From NCBI GenBank assembly GCA_964016885.1, contig OZ024744.1:117146925-117210924 (forward strand): a stretch of 64,000 nucleotides of DNA, in the 5' to 3' direction. The translations under genes and the position numbers were made by a program. Of the stretch, positions 51,323-63,894 are shown piece after piece. Every line of letters begins with the position of its first letter. Within the stretch, counting starts at the first letter, position 1. The stretch is from Eledone cirrhosa. Its lineage: Eukaryota; Mollusca; Cephalopoda; Octopoda; Eledonidae. The notes under the pieces were generated by a model, which saw nothing but the letters and a program-made list of their open reading frames with translations, made no database searches and was not told the origin of the DNA.

Positions 51323-52674
51323 CTAGCAGTTTAGCCCGGCATTGCTCAGGTTTGTTCATTTGCTATGAAAAGTTACATACAGGTAAACGTGGCTTGAAAG
51401 CGAATAAGCTTATCAATTAAGTGCATAAAGCAGTTGAACCGATTATTAAAAGTTACAAACCAATTAGCATTTTGGACAATCAATGATGGGTTAAAATCTT
51501 CCAATAGCGAATTTAGCAGACCAAAGTTGCAAGATGGTGGCCCTGATGCCGCTGGGTGTCAGATCTGTCTGCCATGGGTGACCCTACCAGGAAATAGTTT
51601 TCCAGACGGCATAGCTCCAACACCTTCAACACCTGTACCAACACCTATAGCACCTCTTTGTAGACGATATTGCGTGTCATCCTTGAGGAGTGTAAGCAAA
51701 AAGTCCATTCCTGTTCCCTACGCGGGAACAGGCAACATAAAGTTGGCCATGGGAGAAGCATGGCTCCCCCAAATGGATGCCCACCACCGATAATGTTTGC
51801 CCTTGTAACTTGTTAATGGACATGGCAAAACATGGTCTCACTGGGAATTGGGATCGCCGGAAATCGAACGGGATATCTGACGCTGAGGGGAAAAGGTTTA
51901 TCCTTGGCAGTGTATTCGGCAGAATTGCCAGAAGTACAACACTATGGGTGTTATCATATTCATATTTAACCAATTAAAGTCATAAAAAATAAATAATTTA
52001 AACATTCCAATTCATATGTCTATAGCATTAATCTGTTATATGAAGTGTTATTTTGTGGGTTGTTATTTGCAATAAGCCGATTGAAAATGCCCCAGAAAAG
52101 TCGTATGTCAATACGGAATTCCAATGACTCCCCCAGCAGTTAAATTATAGAGAGGGGGGATAATCTATTATAGAGAGAGGGAAGAATAATGGAGAGAGTA
52201 AAGCTAAGAAACTATAGGGAGGTGTGTAAAACAGTGTTGTCATATAGAGAGTGAAGAGCGACAGAGAGAGTAAAGCAGTTAAATTATAGAGAGAGGGAAT
52301 AATCTATTATAGAGAGAGGGAAGAGCGACGGAGAGAGCGTTATGGCTATGTTAGTTGTTGTATAAAATGATGTGTTGCTTAGTTTTCAAAGTTTATGTTG
52401 CGTTCCAGAACAAATTTTTGTCGCTGTTGGGTAGTAGAGAGAGGAAATAAGTGTGTAAAAGAGAGGGTTACAGCATGTATTTAGTTTTATCGATTTTTTT
52501 CATAGAAGCAGGACATTTTTTGCAAAGTTTATTACGCGTTGACCATCATTGGTAAATTTAGAGGACATTGGAAAAAAAATCATCAAAATCATCAAAATCG
52601 GTAGAGAAATGTGGAAATGCATAAAAATCATACACAGACACAGACAGACATCTTCTGTTTTATATATATAGAGA
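51323..52674 (-). mobile_element. Helitron remnant
   Basis: On the minus strand it begins TCTCTATATATATAAAAC after an A (52674) and ends with a GC-rich hairpin region 'gagcaatgccgggc' followed by 'ctgctag' before a T (51323). This fits Helitron ends (5' TC, 3' hairpin plus CTRR, A/T target). It contains a helicase fragment at 51677-51973 and is about 1.35 kb, far shorter than an autonomous element. GA-rich repeats fill 52150-52330. Confidence 0.72.
51677..51977 (-). pseudogene. PIF1-type helicase C-terminal fragment (Helitron)
   Basis: Reads [53 protein letters not shown]. The block [13 protein letters not shown] followed by [12 protein letters not shown] is the conserved C-terminal helicase motif region of Helitron Rep/Hel proteins. 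The helicase N-terminal motifs and the Rep domain are absent. Confidence 0.85.
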
Positions 52675-52904
52675 TATCATCTTTTTTTAATGTATCATGG
52701 ATTACGTTACTGATTACATAAGACAGTGTAACACAGTCTTCGTTCAATTTTTGTGGATATTGTCAATTACGATTTTATTTGATGTATCATATCTACATGT
52801 ATATAAACTTGCATATAATATCAATATACACACTACACATGCTAGCACTACACATGCTACCCAAAGGGTAGTTTTCTGCTAGTCATAATAATGAACTTCT
52901 GACA

Positions 52905-54245
52905 GCTTCAATGTTTTTACTAAATCATCATTTTTTACTAAATCTTCCTCTACTGTAGCTGTAGCTACCTTCCACTGGGAACTCCTGACACTTCTTCACC
53001 CAACACTCATCATCCATACACATCACATGTCTATACCAGTACAGTCTTCACTCACTACCCAAGTCTTCCTCTACTGTAGCTACCTTTTACTGGGAACTCC
53101 TGACACTACTTCACCCAACAATCACCATCCATACACATCACATGTCTATACCAGTGCATTCTTCTCTCTCTACCCTGGTCTTCCTCTACTGTAGCTACCT
53201 TCCACTGGGAGCTCCTGACACTTCTTCACCCAACAATCACCATCTATACACATCACATGTCTATACCAGTGCAGTCTTCTCTCTCTACTCAGGTCTTCCT
53301 CTACTGTAGCTACCTTCCACTGGGAACTCCTGACACTTCTTCACCCAACACTCATCATCCATACACATCACATGTCTATACCAGTACAGTCTTCACTCAC
53401 TACCCAAGTCTTCCTCTACTGTAGCTACCTTTTACTGGGAACTCCTGACACTACTTCACCCAACAATCACCATCCATACACATCACATGTCTATACCAGT
53501 GCAGTCTTCTCTCTCTAACCAGGTCTTCCTCTACTGTAGCTACCTTCCACTGGGAGCTCCTGACACTTCTTCACCCAACAATCATTATCTATACACATCA
53601 CATGTCTATACCAGTGCAGTCTTCTCTCTCTAACCAGGTCTTCCTCTACTGTAGCTACCTTCCACTGGGAACTCCTGACACTTCTTCACCCCACAATCAT
53701 CATCTATACACATCACATGTCTATACCAGTGCAGTCTTCTCTCTCTCCCCAGGTCTTCCTCTACTGTAGCTACCTTCCACTGGGAATTCCTGACACATCT
53801 TCACCCAACAATCATCATCTATAAAGATCACATGTCTATACCAGTGCAGTCTTCTCTCTCTACCCCGGTGTGCCTCTACTGTAGCTACCTTCCACTGGGA
53901 ACTCCTGACACGTCTTCACCCAACAATCACCATCCATACACATCAGATGTCTATACCAGTGGTGCAGTATTCTCTCTCTCCCCAGGTCTTCCTCTACTGT
54001 AGCTACCTTCCACTGGGAACTCCTGACACATCTTCACCCAACAATCATCATCCATACACATCACATGTCTATACCAGTGCAGTCTTCTCTCTCTCCCCAG
54101 GTCTTCCTCTACTGTAGCTACCTTCCACTGGGAACTCCTGACACCTCTTCACCCAACAATCACCATCTATACACATCACATGTATATACCAGTGCAGTCT
54201 TCTGTATCAACCCAGGTCTTCCTCTACTGCAACTTCCTTCCCCTT
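52905..54245. repeat. 115-bp satellite derived from LINE-B coding sequence
   Basis: 'tcttcctctactgtagctac' recurs at 52943 (with 6 extra bases), 53064, 53179, 53294, 53409, 53524, 53639 and onward, about 11 copies of 115 bases. The unit lines up with antisense LINE-B C-terminal coding (compare 58085-58200: 'cttctactggtatttcttgg', 'cgcatcacatgtccatac', 'cagtcttctctc'). Confidence 0.9.
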
Positions 54246-54798
54246 TGATCTGAAAGTACAGAGGGCTGAAATAAATACCACAAGGCAGTCAACCTAACAC
54301 TCTAATATCATTTATTGTCTTATCTTGAATTGATCATAAAAGATATCTGATGGAATGTTACAACCCCCCCCCCCCCCACACACACACACACTTCTGTCTC
54401 TACCTCCCCCCTCCCCCCTATATCACTGTTGCTGTCTCAGGTTTCTTTTCACCTGGTGAAGTGATGGCAGGAATTGTGATGGTGGTGGTGGTGGTGGTTG
54501 TGATGATTGGAAAGTGGGGTGATGTGATAACAATTGTGCCATTACATCATAGAATGTCTGGGGACCCTCCTACACACCTATATATATATATTGTGAGAGT
54601 AGTATTTTAGGTGGGGTGCAAAGATAGGTGAGGCGATGTGTGGGTGGTAAGGGGAGGTAACTCCACCCCCCACCCCCCGCCACACACACACATACACGCG
54701 ATAATCATAGATAAATAAATATATTCCTACTTCTTAACTTCCTTCCTGATATACGATCTACTGATTCTACTATTTGATAATAAATATGTATGATTCAC
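54246..54798. other. spacer with C, CA and TGG runs
   Basis: C13 and (CA)n near 54365, (GTG)n near 54480, CA/C-rich patch at 54664-54695. No gene seen. Confidence 0.6.
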
Positions 54799-54861
54799 TC
54801 ATATACATACACACACACAAACACATATATATATATACACTCACATACATGCATATACACG

Positions 54862-54902
<41 letters not shown>

Positions 54903-55285
54903 CCCATGCTAGCATGGAAGAACGGACGTAAAACGGTGATGATGATGATGATAATGATTCTCACATACATGCACACACACACACATATATACATATATAT
55001 ATATATACTCACATACATACATGTTCATATACATGCATACACACACATATACTACATATATATATATATACACTCATATATATATATATGTATATACACA
55101 TATATACAGATATACATACACACACACATATATATATACACACACATATACGTACATACATACACAAACCTACACACATGCATATATATGTACTCACAAA
55201 CACACACATATACACAATTACACTGACATATATATGTACTCACACACACATACACACACAATTACACATACTTCAATCATCTTTT
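54799..55285. repeat. CA/TA microsatellite tract with a LINE/SINE tail
   Basis: Mixed (CA)n and (TA)n. At 54902-54957 'acccatgctagcatggaaga' + 'acggacgtaaaacgg' and ATG repeats is a plus-strand SINE/LINE 3' tail. Confidence 0.9.
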
Positions 55286-55317
55286 TTTTTTTACCCTTGA
55301 AATTATTCTTTATGAAG

Positions 55318-55436
55318 TTGATTGTAGTAGCAGTAGTAGTAGTAGTAGTAGTAGTGGTGATGGTGGTGGTATTGGTGGTATTGTTAGTAGTATTAGTAGT
55401 AGTAGTGGTGGTGGTGGTGGTGGTAGTGGTAGTGCT
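55318..55436. repeat. AGT/GGT trinucleotide repeat
   Basis: (AGT)n and (GGT)n mixed triplets. Confidence 0.93.
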
Positions 55437-55924
55437 TCAGAGGAGAACTTCGATGTGCAAATCTCATGGTTTTTCATAACTGAAGGGTGTCTTTACCCCT
55501 TATATAAGTCAAAAGTAAAGATATATATATATATATATAGAGAGAGAGAACCATATATCGTAGAAAATACAGTATGTTGTATATATACTAAATACATATT
55601 TCAGATTCTTCTCTGTAATATGTATTTAGTATATACTAGCATTAAAGCCCGGCGTTGCTCAGGGTCATTAAGTTACCAAAGTTAGGTTGCACCACCCATT
55701 TTATGGCATCACTTTTTTGTCTGCCAGGCACTGGGTGAATGAATTGCAGACCTGGAAGCATGAGATGCGCCAGCAGTGACAATTGTAGTTTCGCCTATGG
55801 ATATTATCTCTGTGCAAAAAAGTGTTGAAATTTATTGTTTCACAGTACTTGCGCAACACGCGCGTAGACGATGCCAGCGAACAACAGAGCTGCGATGGAG
55901 TTGTTCTGCATGGTTGTCTGTGTG

Positions 55925-56385
55925 TTTTCTAAATTTAAGACAGTAGGGAGGGTTGTGATATGAGGGAGAGTTAGCTGTTGTTTCTAGCAGGTTTAGTGAC
56001 CTCATAGAGGATATGTGTTTTCTAAATTTAAGACAGTAGGGAGTGGTGTGATATGGGAGAGAGTTAGCTGCTGTTTCTAGCAGGTTTAGTGACCTCATAG
56101 AAGATATGTTTTCTAAATTTAAGACAGTAGGGAAGGGTGTGATATGGGGGAGAGTTAGCTGCTGTTTCTAGCAGGTTTAGTGACCTCATAGAAGATATGT
56201 TTTCTAAATTTAAGACAGTAGGGAGGGGTGTGATATGGGGGAGAGTTAGCTGCTGTTTCTAGCAGGTTTAGTGACCTCATAGAAGATATGTTTTCTAAAT
56301 TTAAGACAGTAGGGAGGGGTGTGATATGGGGGAGAGTTAGCTGCTGTTTCTAGTAGGTTTAGTGACCTCATAGAGGATATTATTG
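55925..56385. repeat. 91-bp tandem repeat, 5 copies
   Basis: 'ttttctaaatttaagacag' recurs at 55925, 56018, 56109, 56200 and 56291 (first spacing 93, then 91). Confidence 0.93.
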
Positions 56386-56585
56386 TTTATCATTATCTAT
56401 AAAAGGCAGATTGTTGTTGTTGTCGTGTGTGTACACATGTTCCATGTTTATACATTTGCACAATTTCAAACCGATTCGACTCAAAGTCTGTAAGAATCCA
56501 CGTTTGTTGAGAGGTTTTAAAAAAGATTTATCGTTTGTTGTTGAATAAATGTACCTGTTGCTTTTGAATAATTGTTGTTTCGTAT

Positions 56586-56655
56586 GAAATGTAATAATTG
56601 TTTCTACTTTTTTGGCACAAGGCCAGCAATTACCCAGTACATTACTGGTAGTTAT
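56586..56655 (-). mobile_element. SINE 3' fragment (cephalopod type)
   Basis: Minus strand 'ccagtaatgtactgggtaat' and 'ttgctggccttgtgcc' matches the end of the SINE at 45303. Confidence 0.8.
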
Positions 56656-56717
56656 GTAATAAAAAACGTTCTCTCTCTCTCTCCCTCTCACTCTCTTCTC
56701 TCTCTCTCTTCGGCAAT

Positions 56718-57035
56718 CACGCACGCTGTTTAATTGCTTTAAATGTTTTTTTATCATTTGAAGTTAGTGTAAGAAAGGAAGTTAATGAATAGTCGTGTAT
56801 TTGTGGTTATAAATCCTGCACGTTGTTTAATTGCTTTAAATTTTTTTTGATAAATTTATGTGAGTGTGTGTTTGTATGTGTTTGTAAATAAATCATTAAG
56901 TTTGAAGCAACTAAAAGTTAGTGTGGTTATAAATCACGCATGTTGTTTAATTGCTTTAAATGTTTTTTTATCATTTGAAGTGAGTGTGTGTTTGTATGCG
57001 TTTGGAAATAAATCAGTAAGTTTGAAGTATAAAAG
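56718..57035. repeat. degenerate ~110-bp repeat, 3 copies
   Basis: 'tgtttaattgctttaaat' recurs near 56729, 56823 and 56943, each followed by T-rich and 'gtgagtgtgtgtttgtatg'-type sequence. Confidence 0.8.
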
Positions 57036-57391
57036 AGAAAGTAGCAAAATGTGTGGGTTGTAGATAGAGGGAAGCAGATGATATGAGAGAGTAAAACGGA
57101 CAGTATCACCATCAAGCTTGGAAAGAGAAAGTAGCATAAAGTATGAAGTTGTATAGATTTTGAATGGTAATGGAAAGAGTTTAGCAGTTTAAATGAGAGA
57201 AAAATCGTAAAATATTGAGTTTTATCTATTTTTTGCGTAATTGTGGGTGAAATTGAAAAAATGATATGTGCCAAGATGCAATCGAAGCTATTTCGAATAC
57301 TGAATTGTAAATTTCAATTGAAGAAATTCTATATCGTAGATTTCTATAACAAATGAGCATGTCCATACACTGAGCTTTATAGATTATGATG
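57036..57391. other. spacer
   Basis: No gene or repeat recognised. Confidence 0.45.
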
Positions 57392-57543
57392 ATACAACAT
57401 ACTGTATTTTCTACGATATATGCTTCTTTCTCTCTCTATATATATATATCTTTACTTTTGACTTATTATTGCTCTGGATAAAGTCTATTGAGCTTGTTTA
57501 TTGAGAAGCACATAATTCTAACATTTAATATGTTATATATCTA

Positions 57544-57925
57544 TATCATCATCATCATTATCACCGTTTTACGTCCGGTAGCATGGGTTAGAAGGGTTGT
57601 CTTGCTGTGGGCAGTGTTCGGTGGGCTGACCTTCTCTTGTTCATACGGCAACTGATTCTGACTTGATTTCTACAGCTGGATGCCCTTCCTAACACCAACC
57701 TCATTTACAGTGAGTGCTGGGTGCTTTTTTGCCGCGGCACCGCCACGACCACTTTGCAGTGGAATGATAGGGACCCCAGTCCTATCATCTCATTTCTACA
57801 GCTGAGTAAACTGGAGCAATGTGAAATAAAGTGTCTTGCTCAAGGAATCAACACATCACCCGGTCTGAGAATTGAACTCGCATCCTTTCGATTGCAAGCC
57901 CAATGCTCTAACCACTAAGCCATAT
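57544..57925 (-). mobile_element. full-length tRNA-derived SINE
   Basis: Antisense copy of the 11731-type SINE with a longer 3' region ('gtgggcagtgttcggtggg'). Box B and box A complement lie at 57870-57922 ('gaattgaactcgc', 'ccactaagcca'). Confidence 0.92.
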
Positions 57926-57932
57926 ATATATA

Positions 57933-60900
57933 TCATCATCATTTTACATCCGCTTTTCCCTGCTTGCAAGGGTTGGATGGGTCCTATTCAGCACAGCATC
58001 TCTCCACTTGACACGGTCCTTCGTCATCTCCTCGGTGAGTTTCAGCGATGTGAGGTCTACTCTCACCACCACCGCCCATTTTTTTTGTGGTCTACCTTTA
58101 CTGCGTCTTCCTTCTACTGGTATTTCTTGGCATTTCTTTACCCAGTGGTCATTCTCCATGCGCATCACATGTCCATACTATCTCAGTCTTCTCTCCCGCA
58201 CACCACAACTTATCCCTCTTATACCCAGTTTCTTTCTCAACTCGTCTATGCTTGGTTGATCACGTACATTGACATTGTACATCCAATGGAGCACGCTTGC
58301 TTCATTTCTCTCCAGCCATCGCATATCCTCTGCAGTTGCTGCCCATGTCTCACTACCATGCAGCATCGCGCATCTCACACAGGCATCATATAACCGTCCT
58401 TTTGTAGGCAGGAAGAAACCCTTCTTCGTCAGCAGAGGAAGCAGCTCCCTAAACTTCTTTCAACCCATCCTTATTCTAGATACTATGGCCTCGGAACACC
58501 CCTCTCCCATGCTAATCTGATCACCTAGGTACCGGAAGTTATCAACCCCTTCTATAGAACCCACCTGCATTGGGAAAATGTGTCTATGACTGCGACTTCT
58601 ACTGCCAACTTTCCCTGTACATCTACTGCATACATAGTTTTCCCTACCTGTTAGTTTGCCTACTATCCCACTGCATCTCTTATGTACCCAAGTTCTGGAT
58701 TGCGTACATTTTATGGAATTTATGCCAGTTCCTTTCCTACATATCAAACATGGCCATTTCTCTGATGGAATCAGAGTATTGTCCTCTCTTCTACTTATCA
58801 ACACTTTTGTCTTTGCTAGGGTCACTCTCAGTCCTCTTGATTCCAACTGCTGTTTCCATAGCCAGAATTTATTCTCTAGCTCCTCTACTGATTCTGTTAT
58901 AAGTACCAGATTGTCAGCATGGAGAAGTTCCCAGGGACAGCCAGTCTTAAACTCCTCTGTTATGGCTTGGAGGACTATAATGAACAAGAGCAGGCTGAGG
59001 ACCGAACCCTGATGTACACCTACTTGTATCTGGAATTCCCCACTAAACTCCATACCTACTCTCACTTTACTGACAAAGGCCTTATTTACCCTATCAAAGG
59101 CCTTCTCAAGGTCAACAAAAGCTAAGGATAGGGGCTTATTTTTCTCTTGAAGTTGCCTCACTAAGAAGAGGGCATCTGTTGTACTTTTCCGAGGCACAAA
59201 ACCAAATGGCATCTCATCTAATTTGACCCTTTCTCTAATCAGTTGCGCTAATATTCTCTCTGCCACTTTCATAATCTGATCCATCAGCTTTATGCCTCTA
59301 TAATTATTCCTCTTTAGAGCACCCCCTTTACCTTTGTAACAATTTATGAGAATACTGCTGCACCAGTCTTTGGGTATGACACCATCATATATAGCCTGAT
59401 TGATGATGCATGCAAGCAGTTTAGTGTCTACTTCTCCTGAAGCCTTCAGCATCTCAGCAACTATCCCCGATGGTCCAGCAGCCTTACCATTCTTCATTTC
59501 CTTAATTGCCTCTTGTACCCTATATTTGTCAATCTCAATAGCTGGTCCCTTTGTCAGGACTACTGGGGGTAATTTCTCTCTCTCCCATTCATTCTCCACA
59601 TTCATCAGTCTCTCATAATGACATTTCCAGGCCTTCCTTTTTTTGATCATTCATGACACTAAGTACGCCGGCATCATTCCGGACACATTTATCTCCCACA
59701 ACATCCTCATTTGCACTGACACACTGCCTTGCAATGCAGATCACCGCACGTCTCTGATCTTCCCATCGCAGAACATTGGCAAACCTCCTACTCTCAGCCT
59801 CCCTGCGTGCTAAGTACACCTAACGTCTAGCTTCTCTCTTAGTGGCTGTATATCCTTCTCTACTCCCACCATTTTTCAAAGCATTCCATGCTAGTCTTTT
59901 GTCTCTAATGGCCCTATCTACTGTGCTGTTCCACCACCAGGTCACTTTCTGTCTAGTTGAAGCTCTGCCCCAACCACAAGTTTCTTCAGTAGCCTGCAGT
60001 AAGTTGTCACACAAGAAATTCCAGTTATCATCTATGTCATACACTCTAAATCGTCTTCTTTTTCGTCATACACGTCTCGAAGGGCTTTCCTAAATTTATA
60101 TTTTAATGAAAGATCTTTTAGCTTCCAGACCTTTCTTTTCCACACTTTCCTGATGTCTCATTTTGTCTCTTGCTTATTGAGATGTCACTAACGACTAACC
60201 TATGCTCTGGGGTATATTCTTCCCCGGGGTATGCCTTAGTATTTGACACCATCTGTCTGTCTCACTGTCTAACTAGCAGGAAGTCAATCTGGCTTATGTG
60301 CTCACCTGATTTGTAGGTTATTAGGTGGTTGGTAGGCTTATGGAAGTTAGTGTTGCAAATGGTTAGTGCACTTGCGTCACAAAGTTCAAGAAGCCTCATT
60401 CCTTCTTCATTTTTTGAGCCATAACCGTGCCCACCATGTACCCCAGTGTATCCATCCTGGGGCTGTCCAACATGTCCAATGAAGTCCCCTGCTAGTATAA
60501 CGATGTCTCTATCCTCTGTCATTGATGTTGTTTGTAAAAGTTGCTCGTAAAAGCAGTCTTTCTCTTCTTTACCTAGGCCTGCCTGGGGAGCATAGGTAGA
60601 GATGATTGTCAGTAGTCTCTTGTCTACAACTAATCTAAGCTTAATTGTTCTATCACTAACTCTAACTACCTCTATTATCTTATTGATCCATCTCTCAGCC
60701 AGTAATATGCCCACCCCACCTAACCCATCATCATTACCCACCCAGAAAAGCTTATAACTACGATGTTTGCCTGCGACTAGTCTTGTAGAGGCACCTCTCC
60801 ATCTCACCTCTTGCACACAGCACACATCCACATGCTTTCTCTCCAGCATCTCCACTATCTCACCAGATCTACCTGTTAGAGTGCCAACATTAAGTGTGGC

Positions 60901-61125
60901 AACTCTGAGATGCGACGTCTCGTTCTTTTTCCTGTTGTGCGATTGCTTGATGACGGTCGTGGGGTTCTCACACATGGCCTCACTAGCCACCCCACTACCG
61001 TGTGCAGCCCTAACATGGTTAGTGTTATTGCTGTTTACGCAGTTGTTGCAAATTTCATTTGTTGTGGGCATAGTATTTGGCAGTAGTATATACATATATA
61101 GTGAAAGAGTGCTGAATAACATGGT
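57933..61125 (-). mobile_element. LINE-B copy 2 (RTE-like), near full length, decayed
   Basis: About 3.2 kb, ATC repeats and shared 3' tail at 57933-57990, ORF remains from 61071 downward. Collinear with copy 1 at 20118-23200. The 5' boundary beyond 61080 is not shared with copy 1 and is therefore approximate. Confidence 0.88.
57944..61071 (-). pseudogene. LINE-B endonuclease-reverse transcriptase ORF, broken
   Basis: Endonuclease from MPTTNEICNNCVNSNN (61071): TLNVGTLTGRSGEIVEML, STYAPQAGLGKE, VILAGDFIGHVGQPQDG, YKSGEHISQIDFLLVRQ then TGA at the same codon as in copy 1. Linker pieces 60044-59613 (ATEETCGWGRASTRQKVTWW). RT frame 59650-58460 (396 residues): KNGKAAGPSGIVAEMLKASG, FGFVPRKSTTDALFLVRQLQ, LSLAFVDLEKAFDRV, then a deletion straight to SKVRVGMEF, HQGSVLSLLLFIIVLQA, with YADD altered to HADN. 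The zinc finger has CTQS for CTQC. C-terminus 58378-57944 (LERNEASVLHWM; WVKKCQEIPVEGRR; KDRVKWRDAVLNRT). Not functional. Confidence 0.88.
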
Positions 61126-61374
61126 CGGCTGTACAAAAACCCTTTTTGTATAAGTACAAGTTAGAGTTAGTTGATGTATCTTTTAACTTATGTGTGTATA
61201 TATATATACATACATGCACACACATACATACATATACATGTATATACACACACCTCCTCTGCACAACATGAGATACTGTGTGTGTCCTTTTGTGTGATTT
61301 TGGCTTTATAACAACTTTATTTTATGTGATTCTTCATAAATTTTTGGTGGAGGGTCGGGGAAGGGGCTGACCCT
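61126..61374. other. spacer with short TA/CA run
   Basis: (TA)n/(CA)n at 61195-61250; nothing else. Confidence 0.6.
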
Positions 61375-62932
61375 GGTTTACCATTCTACCATTCTACAAT
61401 TCTACCATTTTACAATTCTACCATTCTACAATTCTACCACCATTCTACCATTGTACAATTCTACAATTCTACCATTCTGCCAATCTACCATTGTACCTTT
61501 CTACCATTCTACCTTCTACCATTTTACCTTCTACCATTCTACCATTGTACCTTTCTACCATTCTACCATTGTACCTTTCTACCATTCTACCATTGTACCT
61601 TTCTACCATTCTACCATTGTACCTTTCTACCATTCTACCATTGTACCTTTCTACCATTCTACCATTGTACCTTCTACCATTCTACCATTGTACCTTTCTA
61701 CCATTGTACCTTCTACCATTGTACCATTGTACCATTCTGCCATTCTACCATTGTACCATCGTACCATTGTACCATCGTACCATTGTACCATTCTACCATT
61801 GTACCATTCTACCATTCTGCAATTCTACAATTCTACCTTTCTACCAACCTACCATTGTACCATTGTACCTTTCCACCATTCTCTCATTGTACCATTCTAC
61901 CATTCTACCATTGTACCTTTCTACCATTGTACCTTTCTACCATTCTACCATTATACCATTGTACCTTTCTACCATTGTACCATTCTACCATTGTACCATT
62001 CTACCATCGTACCATACTACCATTCTACCATTCTACCATTCTACCATTGTACCTTTCTACCATTCTACCATTCTACTATTGTACCATTCTACCATTGTAC
62101 CTTCTACCATTGTACCATTCTACCATTCTACCATTGTACATTCTACCATTGTACCATTCTACCATTGTACCATTCTACCATTGTACCATTGTACCATTCT
62201 ACCATTCTACCATTCTACCATTGTACCTTCTACCATTGTACCATTCTACCATTCTACCATTCTACCTTTCTACCATTCTACCATTGTACCATTCTACCAT
62301 TCTACCATTGTACCATTCTACCATTCTACCATTGTACCTTTCTACCATTCTACCATTCTACTATTGTACCATTCTACCATTGTACCTTCTACCATTCTAC
62401 CATTCTACCATTCTACCATTCTACCTTCTACCATTGTACCATTCTAACATTCTACCATTCTACCATTGTACCTTTCTACCATTCTACCATCTACCATTGT
62501 ACCATTCTACCATTGTACCATTCTACCATCGTACCATTCTACCATTCTACCATTCTACCATTGTACCTTTCTACCATTCTACCATTCTACTATTGTACCA
62601 TTCTACCATTGTACCTTCAACCATTGTACCATTGTACCATTCTACCATTCTACCATTCTACCTTCTACCATTGTACCATTCTAACAATCTACCATTCTAC
62701 CATTGTACCATTCTACCATTCTACCATTGTACCTTTCTACCATTCTACCATTCTACTATTGTACCATTCTACCATTGTACCTTCTACCATTGTACCATTC
62801 TACCATTGTACCTTCTACCATTCTACCATTCTACCATTCTACCATTCTACCATTCTACCTTCTACCATTCTACCATTCTACCATTGTACCTTCTACCATT
62901 CTACCATTCTACCATTCTACCATTCTACCGGT
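61375..62932. repeat. 8-bp repeat array (CTACCATT/GTACCATT)
   Basis: About 190 units of 8 bases, mainly 'ctaccatt' and 'gtaccatt' with 'cttctacc'/'ctttctacc' length variants. Because 24 bases make 8 codons without stops, all three plus frames are open for 300-500 residues; these are not genes. Confidence 0.97.
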
Positions 62933-63004
62933 CATTAATTAGTCAGCCATGAAACGTGCAGAACCGGAATATAATCTCAGACATGTGCACACGTATATGG
63001 ATAA

Positions 63005-63862
63005 ACACACACACACACACCATGCCACACACACACACACACACCATGCCACACACATAGCCCCCCCACACACACACACACCCTGCCACACATACACCAT
63101 ACCACACACACTGCCACACACACACCATGCCACACACACACCATGCCACACACATACCATGCCACACACACACACCATGCCACACACACACCATGCCACA
63201 CACACACCATGCCACACACACACCATGCCACACACACCATACCACACACACAACCATGCCACACACACACTATGCCACACACACACCATGCCACACACAC
63301 ACCATACCCCCCCACACACACACCACACCACACACATAACCCCCCCCCACACACACACACACACCATGCCACACATACACCATACCACACACACACCACA
63401 CACATAGCCCCCCCCCCACACACACACCATGCCACACACACACCATACCATACACACCATACCACACACACCACACCACACACACACCATACCACACACA
63501 CCATACCACATACATAGCCACACACACACATACACCATGCCACATACATAGCCACACACACACACACACCATGCCACACACACACACCATGCCACACACA
63601 CACACCATGCCACACACACACACACCATACCACACACACACCATGCCACACACACACCATACCACATTCATTGACACACACACACACAGCATGCCACACA
63701 CACACCATACCACACACACTGTCACACACACACACAGCATGCCACACACACACCATACCACACACACTGCCACACACACACCATACCACATACACTGCCA
63801 CACACACACGCACCATACCACACACACCATGCCACACACACCACGCCACACACACCTCTAAC
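63005..63862. repeat. CA-rich minisatellite (16-17-bp unit)
   Basis: Unit 'cacacacaccatgcca' with ATACCA variants, interrupted at about 63060, 63307, 63340 and 63405 by C runs. Open frames on both strands are low-complexity. Confidence 0.95.
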
Positions 63863-63894
63863 CGCCACCCCCTACACCACCACCCTAAACCACC

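Larger units (their letters stand above)
55490..57480. mobile_element. inverted-repeat-bounded Helitron-like composite
   Basis: 55490-55580 and 57392-57480 are reverse complements ('aagtcaaaagtaaagatata' ... 'cgtagaaaatacagtatg'). Just inside, 55637 starts 'actagcattaaagcccggcg', the same Helitron 3' terminus (antisense) as at 51321. At 56393 'tctataaaaggcagattg' followed by GTTGT/GTGTGT looks like a Helitron 5' end on the plus strand. Neither has its matching far end clearly visible, so the boundaries are uncertain. Confidence 0.5.

Noticed and set aside
55570..55640. Further hammerhead in the short palindrome
   Set aside because: Has GAAA and 'tatgtattt' but the CUGANGA core is not intact on either strand and stem II is nearly absent.
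61451..62952. Frames of 495, 389 and 318 residues as repeat proteins
   Set aside because: 8-bp array open in all three frames; no non-repeat sequence, no splice or start context.
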